DNA of 64,000 nucleotides, taken from contig CP124680.1 of NCBI GenBank assembly GCA_029961745.1, positions 496,001-560,000 of the forward strand, written 5' to 3'. The notes beneath the pieces were generated by a model that saw only the letters and a program-made list of their open reading frames with translations, had not been told where the DNA came from and made no database searches. The stretch's first letter is position 1; each line of letters starts with the position of its first letter. The translations under genes were made by a program, and so were the position numbers. This document shows positions 57,901 through 64,000 of this stretch, piece after piece. Source of the stretch: Nocardioides sp. L-11A (GTDB lineage: Bacteria > Actinomycetota > Actinomycetes > Propionibacteriales > Nocardioidaceae).

Positions 57901-58318
57901 CGGTCCGGGCGAGCTCGACCTGCGCCCCGGTGAGCTGGTCGAGGCGATCGTGCTGCCGGCCTCCGCCCTGGCGGCGCGCGGCACCTTCGTCAAGCTGCAG
58001 CAGTGGGACGGCGACTTCGCGCTGGTGTCGCTCGCCGCCTGCGCGAGCGTCGGCCCCGACGGTCGTTGGGCCGCCGCGCGCTACGTCTTCGGCGGGCTCG
58101 CGCCCAAGCCCTGGCAGCCGCCCCGGCTCGGGCGCGTGCTGGCCGGCACCGTCCCGACGGCCGACACGGTGGCCGCCGTACTCGACGAGGACCTCTCGTG
58201 GGAGGCCCATCCACTGCCGGGGAACCGATGGAAGCTCGACGCCGCCGTCGGCCTGGCCCGACAAGCGACCGAGCGACTGCTCGACGAGGACGTGATGAAG
58301 AGGAGTGACGATGACTGA
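54932..58318 (+). CDS. Molybdenum hydroxylase: fused Mo-cofactor (large) and FAD (medium) subunits
   Basis: 1128 aa. Residues ~1-765 are the xanthine dehydrogenase/aldehyde oxidase large subunit (GGGFGSKSK, QFRGYGQPQT, catalytic Glu in AKSVGEIALIP). After a basic linker (~765-800) comes the FAD-binding CoxM-like subunit (VIGGGTDVLVQ; TVAGNLGQ). The FAD part has a Cys-rich insertion (RCWFFRNGFDCYK; GVSCPCYA; HRC), resembling the extra [4Fe-4S] region of 4-hydroxybenzoyl-CoA reductase beta. It hydroxylates or reduces an aromatic or N-heterocycle. The Mo-then-FAD fusion order is unlike xanthine dehydrogenase (FeS-FAD-Mo). ATGA start. Confidence 0.88.
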   Translation: MSAIGQSVRPLDWAEKTSGTARYAADEPPAGTLVARVLRSPLPHADIKRLDVSAALRVPGVHAVVTAADFPEGRLYEHSGGPYSDRPPMAVDRVLYVGHEVAAVAAETAEAAEEAIRAIRVRYRRRKPLLTVPDALAPGAPQLHRREAGGNVAVATAEHWGDISLAESNATVSAMGTFRYPRVNHACMEPNTTIAWWHDERLEMWTSSQAPHFVVHELSALFGLELDQVVCRDVSVGGGFGSKSKISEHEALAAALSMKCGRPVLLELSRAEEFAFTKPRHAFTTTLTAAADADGRLCFLDAVIDVDNGAYNHYGPSVMRAGIKQLGSMYRPDAVRWDARLVDTNLVPGGQFRGYGQPQTAIALETLMDELAEKCGQDPIEFRIANAGLPDTTQLSGSQVGSNRLRECLAEVRERIGWDAKRGPERRPYRGVGVSSGMHASGSYAYPGGNTSAAGIEVRTTGEVVVRFGGADAGTGQRTILGQIAADVLGVPMDRVSVIMSDWDETPPDMGAWSSRGTHMGGHAVRQSAEAMAARLCELGAEKLGTTDVALADGHVASDGDRIAIADLVDLADESADGALRIDTEYVEPRMQPYWTGIERPNISATYAYAAHAIEVEVDPGTGVIRVLDYAAIHDIGKAINPALVEGQIIGGAVQGLGAALGEKLHYEGGRLVNAGYVHYPLPRATTVPSIDVDLIEGPEPAGPFNAKSVGEIALIPAAPALLNAVYDATGIRFRELPLTPDVVLAGLRERDGVAPRRHHLARRPRRWQIGLFRALYPYGIHLLLDRWGTRFARRRTPRPVERVALPATVAEAVAELASPDATVIGGGTDVLVQRDQELLFPTILVGTGAIASMRTIDEEPGGGWRIGAAVTLAELATWAGNRVPMVASAVATIASAQIREVATVAGNLGQEKRCWFFRNGFDCYKRGGVSCPCYAVEGDHRLHHAAIGGHRCQAVTPSDLATVFDALEATVVVTGPHGSRRVSIAGLYAGPGELDLRPGELVEAIVLPASALAARGTFVKLQQWDGDFALVSLAACASVGPDGRWAAARYVFGGLAPKPWQPPRLGRVLAGTVPTADTVAAVLDEDLSWEAHPLPGNRWKLDAAVGLARQATERLLDEDVMKRSDDD

Positions 58319-58835
58319 CGTCGATACCGCGACCGCGCGGGGTACGGCGATCGTCGACCGGCTCAAGGCCGGCGGGGTGGGCCTCGCGGCGTACCTGCCG
58401 GACAGCTGGCTGAGCCCGCTGATCGGCGAGGTGGTCGCGGACCCGGGCGTCGTCGACGTCCGGGTGACGCGCGAGGACGACGCCGTCGCGATCGCCGGCG
58501 GCGCCGCCCTGATGGGGCTGCGCTCGGCGGTGCTGTGCCAGAACGCCGGCGTGCTGCTGTCGGCCAACGTGCTGGCGGCGTTCGCCCACCACCACGAGCT
58601 GCCGCTCGTCGTCGTGGCCGCCGCCCGGGGCGGCGCCGAGGACGGCTTCTACTACCAGATGTACAAGGGCCAGGTGACCGCCGGCGTCGCGGCCGCGGCC
58701 GGGCTGACCGTGCACCACGTCGACGGTCCGGCCGACGACTGGCTGTTCGAGAGGGCGAGCGAGCAGGCGTGGCTGCTGCGGCGGCCGGTCGTGCTGCTCT
58801 GCTCGCGCCGGGCGCTGCTCGGGGAGTCCTCGTGA
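58311..58835 (+). CDS. ThDP-dependent enzyme, alpha (pyrimidine-binding) subunit
   Basis: 174-aa N-terminal half of a split thiamine-diphosphate decarboxylase, resembling sulfopyruvate/phosphonopyruvate decarboxylase alpha subunits (YLPDSWLSPLIGEV, then the conserved Glu in VTREDDAVAIAGGAALMG). ATG 58311 follows AGGAG and overlaps the previous gene by 8 bp. It functions with the beta subunit encoded next; a 2-oxo acid or acyl substrate is expected. Confidence 0.85.
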   Translation: MTDVDTATARGTAIVDRLKAGGVGLAAYLPDSWLSPLIGEVVADPGVVDVRVTREDDAVAIAGGAALMGLRSAVLCQNAGVLLSANVLAAFAHHHELPLVVVAAARGGAEDGFYYQMYKGQVTAGVAAAAGLTVHHVDGPADDWLFERASEQAWLLRRPVVLLCSRRALLGESS

Positions 58836-59434
58836 GGCGCGGCGACGTGGCCGCGGCGATCGCCGCGGCCGCGCCCGGGCACGTCGTCGTGGCGAGCCTC
58901 GGCACCGCCGGCCGCGCGTGGCGCGAGCACGGCGGAAGCAATCCGACGTTCTACGCGTCCGACCCGATGGGCGCGGCGCCCGGCCTGGCGCTCGGTGCCG
59001 CGCTGGCCCGGCCGGACCTGGACTTCGTCCTGCTCGAGGGCGACGGCGACCTGGTCATGAACCTCGGCTCGCTGCTCGCCATCGCCGACGCGGCGCCCGC
59101 GAACCTGCGTGTCGTCGTGTTCAACAACGGCCGCTACGAGACGGGCGGGGGCCAGCCGCTCGCGGCCGGCGCCGCCGCCGACCTGGCCGCGATCGCGCGG
59201 GGGGCCGGCTGGCCGTTCGCGCGCACCGTCGCACGCGACACATCCGCCGAGGCGCTCCCGGAGCTGCTCGGCGAGCTGCTCGGAGCAGCACCCGGACCGG
59301 CGATGCTCGTCGTCGAGGTCGACCCGGAGCCCTCGCCGTACGGCGGGCCGGGCGAGCTCTCGGGCGCGGAGGCGCAGCGGGAGTTCCGGACGGCACTGGC
59401 GAACTGGGAACGATCGAAGGGTGACGAAGGATGA
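58832..59434 (+). CDS. ThDP-dependent enzyme, beta (diphosphate-binding) subunit
   Basis: 200-aa C-terminal half of the split ThDP enzyme. The cofactor motif begins at GDGDLVMNLG and ends at VVFNNGRYE about 27 residues on, the standard GDG-X24-NN pattern. The GTG start at 58832 lies in the alpha stop. A two-gene ThDP decarboxylase in a ring-degradation cluster suggests decarboxylation of a 2-oxo acid released after ring opening. Confidence 0.87.
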   Translation: MRRGDVAAAIAAAAPGHVVVASLGTAGRAWREHGGSNPTFYASDPMGAAPGLALGAALARPDLDFVLLEGDGDLVMNLGSLLAIADAAPANLRVVVFNNGRYETGGGQPLAAGAAADLAAIARGAGWPFARTVARDTSAEALPELLGELLGAAPGPAMLVVEVDPEPSPYGGPGELSGAEAQREFRTALANWERSKGDEG

Positions 59435-60915
59435 CGACACGGCTGCTGCGCAACGCCCGGCTGCTGGACCTCGAGCACGGCGGTGAGCTCGGCGACGTGG
59501 TGGTCGTGGACGGCGTCATCGCCGACCTCGGCCCCGGCGCCGCCGACCGTTGGCTCGCGCAGGCGGGTGCCGGCGCGGCCGAGTCGACCGACTCTGTCGA
59601 TGTCGGCGGCGACCTGCTCATCCCGGGCCTGGTCAACGCGCACACGCACTCCAACCAGACCATCGAGAAGGGCCTGTGCGACGCCCTCCCGCTCGACGCG
59701 TGGATGGTCGTCGCGTCGTACGGCGGCGCCGGCGCCCGGCTCTCGCCGCGCGACCTCTACGTGTCGGCGATGGTCGGCGCGATCGAGATGGTCCGCAGCG
59801 GCGCGACCTCCGTGCTCGACTGCGCCCGCTCGGACAACGAGTGGGTCGACGACGGCATGGACGCCATCATGCAGGCGTACGCCGACCTCGGCTTCCGCGC
59901 CAACGTCGCGATCCAGTACTCCGACCTCGACTTCTTCTCCTCGATCCCGGTCGACCTGGTGCCCGGCGGCGCGGAGCTCCGCAAGCCGCCGGTCGCCGAC
60001 CCCGACGTGGTGCTCGCGGCGGCGAACCGGTTCGTCGACCGCTGGCAGGGCAGGTCGCCGCTGCTGCAGCCGCTGCTCGGGCCGTCGTCCCTGCCGCGGT
60101 GCTCGACCGAGCTGTTCGAGGCCAGCGTCGAGACGGCGCGCACGCGCGGCGTCCGGATGCAGACGCACCTGCTCTCCGCGCAGTCGCAGATCCGGATGGC
60201 CCAGCAGCGCTACGGCGTCTCGACGGTGGAGTTCCTCGCGAAGCTCGACGCCCTGCAGGACTGGGCGTCGTTCGCGCACGCGATCTGGCTGAGCCCCGAG
60301 GAGATCGAGCTCTTCGCGCAGACCGACGCGGTCGCCGTCCACAACCCGGCGAGCAACCTCAAGCTGGGCGCGGGCGTGGCACCGGTGCCGGCACTGCTCA
60401 GGGCGGGCGCGAAGGTCGCGATCGGCTCGGACGGGGCGTCGAGCAATGACACGCAGAACATGTTCGAGACGCTCAAGCTCTCCACGATCCTGCACCGGGT
60501 CCAGGGGCCGCCGGAGACCTGGCCGACGGCGAACGACGGCCTCGGCATGTGCTGGAACCACGGCGCCGCCGCGCTCGGCGCGAACGTCGGCCGCCTCGCG
60601 GTCGGCGCGGCAGCCGATCTGACCGTGATCGACACCGACTACGTCTGGCCCGCGCCGGCCGAGCAGCTGCGCCACCAACTGGCGTACGCCGAGCTCGGCT
60701 CGGCCGTCCGCAGCGTCTACGTCGCGGGCGAGGGGGTCTTCGTCGACCGCCGCTTCCCGGGCATCGACGAGGACGCGATCCGTGCCGAGGCGCGGGAGAT
60801 CGCCACCCGGATCTGGACGACCCTGCCCGACCGGCTCGCCCGGTTCGAGGAGGTGCGGCCGGTCCTGGAGCAGGTCGAGGCCGCTGTCGGCGGGGGCTCG
60901 GCGGTCTGTCACTAG
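59431..60915 (+). CDS. Amidohydrolase (TRZ/ATZ, cytosine/guanine deaminase-like)
   Basis: 494-aa mononuclear metal amidohydrolase. The metal motif NAHTHSNQ is near residue 70, further His are in MQTHLLSAQS and FAHAIWLS, and the catalytic Asp is in IGSDGASSNDTQNMFE. The family deaminates or dechlorinates N-heterocycles (TrzN, AtzA, SsnA-like) or cleaves formimino groups. It is coupled to the ThDP beta gene by ATGA and is the last enzyme gene before the hairpin array and transporter operon. Confidence 0.9.
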   Translation: MTTRLLRNARLLDLEHGGELGDVVVVDGVIADLGPGAADRWLAQAGAGAAESTDSVDVGGDLLIPGLVNAHTHSNQTIEKGLCDALPLDAWMVVASYGGAGARLSPRDLYVSAMVGAIEMVRSGATSVLDCARSDNEWVDDGMDAIMQAYADLGFRANVAIQYSDLDFFSSIPVDLVPGGAELRKPPVADPDVVLAAANRFVDRWQGRSPLLQPLLGPSSLPRCSTELFEASVETARTRGVRMQTHLLSAQSQIRMAQQRYGVSTVEFLAKLDALQDWASFAHAIWLSPEEIELFAQTDAVAVHNPASNLKLGAGVAPVPALLRAGAKVAIGSDGASSNDTQNMFETLKLSTILHRVQGPPETWPTANDGLGMCWNHGAAALGANVGRLAVGAAADLTVIDTDYVWPAPAEQLRHQLAYAELGSAVRSVYVAGEGVFVDRRFPGIDEDAIRAEAREIATRIWTTLPDRLARFEEVRPVLEQVEAAVGGGSAVCH

Positions 60916-60927
60916 TCGCTCGCGCCG

Positions 60928-61020
60928 AAGTAACACGCCGTTGCTCGCAGTAACACGCCGTCCACGTTGCTGGGACGGCGTGTTACTGCAGTTTTCGGCA
61001 CGTGGACGGCGTGTTACTGC
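60928..61020. repeat. Nested inverted-repeat array with four copies of a 13-bp motif
   Basis: AGTAACACGCCGT occurs at 60929-60941 and 60949-60961 and its complement at 60975-60987 and 61006-61018. Copy 2 can form a 16-bp stem with copy 3 (60948-60963 with 60973-60988) or a 20-bp stem with copy 4 (60948-60967 with 61000-61019). It lies 13 bp after the amidohydrolase stop and acts at least as a terminator. Confidence 0.75.
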
Positions 61021-61071
61021 GGGGCCCGGCGGGTGAACCCCCTCCCCGACCCACGTCAGAGTCATATTGCT

Positions 61072-61146
61072 ATGCGAGATATCGACTCGCATATTGACAT
61101 GGGCCCGGGGACGCCCTACGTTCGTCAGAACGTGACCGGGGTCACG
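61072..61146 (+). promoter_or_regulatory. Promoter and operators of the importer operon
   Basis: ATGCGAG-N7-CTCGCAT (61072-61092) directly precedes TTGACA (61094-61099), a 17-bp spacer and TACGTT (61117-61122). A second palindrome, CGTGACC-GG-GGTCACG (61131-61146), covers the early transcribed region. The first site shares the GCGAGAT core with the operator at 46850. Confidence 0.65.
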
Positions 61147-61182
61147 CCGCCCGAGAGATCACCGTCCTCCCCAGGGGGTCCG

Positions 61183-61998
61183 ATGCAGACCGACCAAGCA
61201 GCCGTCCGCGGCCCGGAACGGGCCGGCTGGACCGGCTGGGCCGACCGAGCCGGCCCGGCCGCGCTGGGGGTGGCGGGGGTGGTGAGCCTGCTGCTGCTCT
61301 GGCAGCTCCTCGGCACCCTGGACGTCGTCCCCCGCTCGTCGCTCCCCGGCCCGTGGTCGGTGCTGGGGGCGTTGCCGACGATCCTCGGCGACGGGGACTT
61401 CCTGGCCGGCGCCGTCGACAGTGCCGCGGCCACGGGGATCACGGTCCTCGTCGGCTCGCTCGTGGCGGTGGCCGTGGGCCTGGTCGCGAGCAGCTTCGCC
61501 TTCCTCCAGCGCCCGACCATGGTGGTGGTCAACACCTTCCGCTCGGTGCCGGCCACCGCGCTGATCCCGATCGGCGTGCTCATCTTCGGCCTGGGCATGG
61601 AGATGAAGGTCTCCATCGCCCTGTACGCCGTGGTGTGGCCGATCCTGATCAACACCATCTACGGCGTCGCCACCACCGAGCCGATGCGCCGCGACGTCGC
61701 CCGCTCGCTGCGCTGGGGCTGGTGGCGTCAGCAGGCGCTGGTCACGCTGCCGAGCGCGCTGCCCTCGATCCTCACCGGTGTCCGGGTCGCCGTCGGCATC
61801 GCGCTGGTCGTGGTGATCTCGACCGAGCTGCTCGGCGCGCGGTACGGCGTCGGCACGGTCCTCGTCCAGTACACGCAGGCCTCGCGCCCCGAGGTCGTCT
61901 ACGCCGGCGTCCTGTTGCTCGGCACCGCGGGCGCCCTGCTCTTCTCCGCGCTGGTCCGGGCCGAGCGCCGGCTCGTGAGGTGGGTGGCCCATGACTAG
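61183..61998 (+). CDS. ABC importer permease (SsuC/TauC type), first
   Basis: 271-aa inner-membrane permease of nitrate/sulfonate/taurine-type importers with about six helices and an EAA-like loop near LRWGWWRQQALVTLPSALPS. ATG 61183 follows GGGGG; the preceding in-frame region is the promoter. It pairs with the second permease, overlapping by 8 bp, to form a heterodimeric channel. Substrates of this group range from sulfonates to pyrimidine precursors and aromatic acids. Confidence 0.88.
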   Translation: MQTDQAAVRGPERAGWTGWADRAGPAALGVAGVVSLLLLWQLLGTLDVVPRSSLPGPWSVLGALPTILGDGDFLAGAVDSAAATGITVLVGSLVAVAVGLVASSFAFLQRPTMVVVNTFRSVPATALIPIGVLIFGLGMEMKVSIALYAVVWPILINTIYGVATTEPMRRDVARSLRWGWWRQQALVTLPSALPSILTGVRVAVGIALVVVISTELLGARYGVGTVLVQYTQASRPEVVYAGVLLLGTAGALLFSALVRAERRLVRWVAHD

Positions 61999-62845
61999 CC
62001 GGCAGCTGACGGGCTCGACGACGGCGGGGCCGGGCCGGGCGGTGACCGCCCTGCGGCGTACCGCGTCGGGCGTGGGCAACCTCTGGCTGCTGGCGCTCGT
62101 GCTGGTGCTCTGGGAGGTCTACGGCCGGGTCAGCGGGTCGCTCTTCGTGCCGCCGATCTCGCGGATCCTCCAGAACTTCGGCGACGTCTGGCTCGGGGGA
62201 CCGGCCTCGCAGCTCTTCCTCTCCGACCTGTTCTGGAGCGAGGTGACGACCAGCCTGTCGCGCTTCGCCCGCGGTTGGGGTCTGGCCGTCGTGGTCGGCA
62301 TCGGATGCGGTGTCGTGCTCGGCCGGAGCCGGGTGATCGCCCAGATGTACGGCCCGGTCGTCCGCTTCTTCGCCGCGATCCCCAACACCGTGCTGCTGCC
62401 GATCGCGGTCCAGATCTTCGGCGTCGCGAGCAACATGAACGTCTTCCTGATCTTCCTGGGCAGCGTCTGGGTGGTCATGATCAACACGGCCGACGGCGTC
62501 GCCGGCGTCGACCCGATGTGGCTGCGCAGCGCCCGCAGTCTCCGCGTCCCGCACTGGGTGCTCTACCTCCGGGTGATCGTGCCGGCCGCGGCGCCGCAGA
62601 TCCTCGCCGGCCTCCGGGTGAGCCTCGGGATCGGGCTGATCCTCATGGTGATCTCGGAGCTGTACGCCACCACCGAGGGTCTCGGCTTCCAGATCGTCGT
62701 GGCCCAGTCGAGCTTCCGCTACCTCGACATGTGGTCCGCCTTCGTCCTGATCGGCCTGATCGGGATCGTCCTCAACCTGGCCTTCGGCAGGATCGAGACC
62801 CGGCTGCTGCGTTGGCAGCGGCGCAGCGGTCTCGACGCACTGTGA
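61991..62845 (+). CDS. ABC importer permease (SsuC/TauC type), second
   Basis: 284-aa permease paralogous in fold to the preceding one, with about six helices and an EAA loop around ARSLRVPHWVLYLRVIVPAA. Two different permeases rather than a homodimer are a less common arrangement within this family. It probably forms the importer together with the ATPase encoded 28 bp downstream. Confidence 0.9.
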   Translation: MTSRQLTGSTTAGPGRAVTALRRTASGVGNLWLLALVLVLWEVYGRVSGSLFVPPISRILQNFGDVWLGGPASQLFLSDLFWSEVTTSLSRFARGWGLAVVVGIGCGVVLGRSRVIAQMYGPVVRFFAAIPNTVLLPIAVQIFGVASNMNVFLIFLGSVWVVMINTADGVAGVDPMWLRSARSLRVPHWVLYLRVIVPAAAPQILAGLRVSLGIGLILMVISELYATTEGLGFQIVVAQSSFRYLDMWSAFVLIGLIGIVLNLAFGRIETRLLRWQRRSGLDAL

Positions 62846-62873
62846 TCCACCGGCACCCACAGGGAGTGAACCG

Positions 62874-63653
62874 ATGAATGTCGTCGTCGACCGAGTCCGC
62901 AAGTCCTACGGCCGCGGGGTCGAGGCTCGCGAGGTGCTCACCGAGACCTCGCTGACCATCCGGTCCCAGGAGTTCGTCAGCATCGTCGGGCCCTCGGGCT
63001 GCGGCAAGTCGACGCTGCTCATGATGATGGCCGGCCTGCTCAAGCCGTCCAGCGGCGAGATCCGGCTCGGCGACGATCCGATCACCGGGCCGCCGGAGGG
63101 ACTCTCCGTCGTCTTCCAGGACTACAGCCGCTCGCTGTTCCCGTGGATGAGCGTGCGTCGCAACCTCACGACCGCCCTGACCGCGTCGCGCCTGTCCAAG
63201 GAGGAGCAGCGCTCCCGCGTGGAGCACGCGCTCGCGTCCGTGGGCCTGGCGGGCAAGGGGGAGATGTACCCCTGGCAGATGTCGGGCGGCATGCAGCAGC
63301 GGGTCGCCATCGCCCGGGCGCTGGTCACCGAGCCGACGGTGATGCTGATGGACGAGCCCTTCGCGGCCGTCGACGCCCAGACCCGCGCCGACCTCGAGGA
63401 CCTCGTCCTCCGGGTGCGCCACGAGTACGACGTGACCGTGGCGTTCGTGACCCACGACATCGACGAGTCGGTCTACATGGCCGACCGGATCGTCGTCCTG
63501 GCGGCGAACCCCGGCCGGATCGCAGCCGACCTGACCGTCGACCTGCCCCGGCCGCGGGACCAGGTCGAGACCAAGCTCGACGCCCGCTTCGCCAAGCTCC
63601 GCAGCGAGGTGTTCCGCCTGGTGATGCGGCCCGACACCCCGGCGACGGCCTGA
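62874..63653 (+). CDS. ABC importer ATP-binding protein (SsuB/TauB type)
   Basis: 259-aa ATPase: Walker A GPSGCGKSTLL, Q-loop VVFQDYSRSLFPW, signature MSGGMQQRVAIARAL, Walker B VMLMDEPF and switch His in VTHDIDESVYMADR. It energises uptake by the two permeases. ATG 62874. Confidence 0.94.
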   Translation: MNVVVDRVRKSYGRGVEAREVLTETSLTIRSQEFVSIVGPSGCGKSTLLMMMAGLLKPSSGEIRLGDDPITGPPEGLSVVFQDYSRSLFPWMSVRRNLTTALTASRLSKEEQRSRVEHALASVGLAGKGEMYPWQMSGGMQQRVAIARALVTEPTVMLMDEPFAAVDAQTRADLEDLVLRVRHEYDVTVAFVTHDIDESVYMADRIVVLAANPGRIAADLTVDLPRPRDQVETKLDARFAKLRSEVFRLVMRPDTPATA

Positions 63654-63748
63654 CCCGCCGAGTGTCGCCCCCAGCTCGCCCGCGGCACCCGTCGCGGGGC
63701 GATGTCCCCTCCCCTCCCATCGAATCCCTCCCAACGAAAGGGCGCGCC

Positions 63749-64000
63749 ATGAGAGCTCGTCATGCATTCCCTCTGCGTCGCCGGCTGGCGGTCGCCGGCG
63801 TCCTCGGTCTCGGCCTCGGTACGACGCTGGCCGCGTGCGGGTCGTCGTCGGACGACGACGCCGGTGCCGACGGCGGCAGCCTGCGGGTCACCACGCTGGG
63901 CCTGTGCAACGAGGTCGTCTACTGGGCCCAGGAGAAGGGCCTGTTCGCCGACCACGGCGTCGACGTCGAGCTGGTGAAGTCGACCGGCGGCGCCGCGGCC
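63749..64000 (+). CDS. ABC importer substrate-binding lipoprotein (3' end cut by window)
   Basis: 84 codons are visible. An Arg-rich start and hydrophobic signal peptide end in the lipobox LAAC (Cys29), then a Ser/Asp spacer, then the start of an SsuA/NMT1-type binding fold (LRVTTLGLCNEVVYWAQEKG, followed by LFADHGVDVELV). The motif 'AQEKGLFADHGVDVELV' is typical for binding proteins of sulfonate, taurine and pyrimidine-precursor importers. It would define importer specificity. The frame is open to base 64000. Confidence 0.9.
   Translation, partial: MRARHAFPLRRRLAVAGVLGLGLGTTLAACGSSSDDDAGADGGSLRVTTLGLCNEVVYWAQEKGLFADHGVDVELVKSTGGAAA

Noticed and set aside
54863..58567. A 1234-codon minus-strand open frame over the Mo hydroxylase.
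   Set aside because: Low-complexity composition and no motif; the plus-strand frame carries all Mo-, FAD- and FeS-binding motifs.

Overview
The window looks like chromosomal DNA of a high-GC Gram-positive actinobacterium, most likely the Nocardioides/Propionibacteriales area. This is inferred from the very high GC content, the many GTG starts and ATGA/GTGA gene overlaps, a homodimeric AceE-type pyruvate dehydrogenase, a mycofactocin locus, an actinobacterial formylglycine-generating enzyme and the abundance of LuxR, TetR, PadR, MMPL and MntA/HepT-type genes. I see no rRNA, tRNA, CRISPR array, phage module or transposase gene. Gene density is high; the only gene-free stretches over 300 bp are about 13.8-14.1 kb and 37.4-37.7 kb.

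Region by region. (1) 1-7.7 kb, plus strand: a near-continuous operon of an NCS1 permease (cut by the window edge), nitrilase, flavin monooxygenase, RidA, DUF1028 protein, M20 amidohydrolase and aspartate ammonia-lyase. It reads as a nitrogen-scavenging route ending in fumarate plus ammonia. (2) 7.8-13.8 kb, minus strand: PDH E2, PDH E1, a LysR regulator, a lipoate-ligase-like protein and a small unknown protein. (3) 14.1-20.9 kb: two paralogous proteins with a C-terminal XRE helix-turn-helix flank a sulfatase + formylglycine-generating enzyme + DUF202 operon and an unusual sigma factor fused to a zinc-finger anti-sigma-like segment, membrane helices and an external domain. (4) 20.9-27.6 kb: mycofactocin locus (mftR, mftA, mftB, mftC, mftD, mftE, SDR, mftF); mftA is only 33 codons long. 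(5) 27.6-31.4 kb: TPR lipoprotein, collagen-like surface protein, glycosyltransferase, class III sirtuin. (6) 31.5-44.5 kb: TetR/MMPL exporter, LuxR-type response regulator converging on an odd sensor kinase, PadR-controlled ABC exporter, a large LuxR ATPase regulator and an acyl-CoA dehydrogenase.

(7) 44.6-64 kb is the most interesting part: an apparently dedicated catabolic cluster. It holds an IclR regulator, ferredoxin reductase and ferredoxin, a two-subunit Rieske oxygenase, a Dabb-extradiol dioxygenase fusion, a degenerate M20-like protein, a MntA/HepT toxin-antitoxin pair, a hydantoinase, an isochorismatase-type amidohydrolase, a molybdenum hydroxylase whose large and FAD subunits are fused in an unusual order, a two-subunit ThDP enzyme, an amidohydrolase/deaminase and an SsuABC-type importer (binding protein cut by the window end). 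Together they suggest import, hydroxylation, ring opening and C-N hydrolysis of a nitrogen-containing ring compound; the substrate is unknown. Related operator-like boxes recur in front of several of its transcription units.

Non-coding structure is notable: many long, nearly perfect hairpins without U-tracts sit between genes; a 62-bp element recurs (58 of 62 positions identical, opposite orientation) between two different convergent gene pairs; and a 161-bp MITE-like inverted-repeat element appears to form the 5' end of the molybdenum hydroxylase small-subunit gene.
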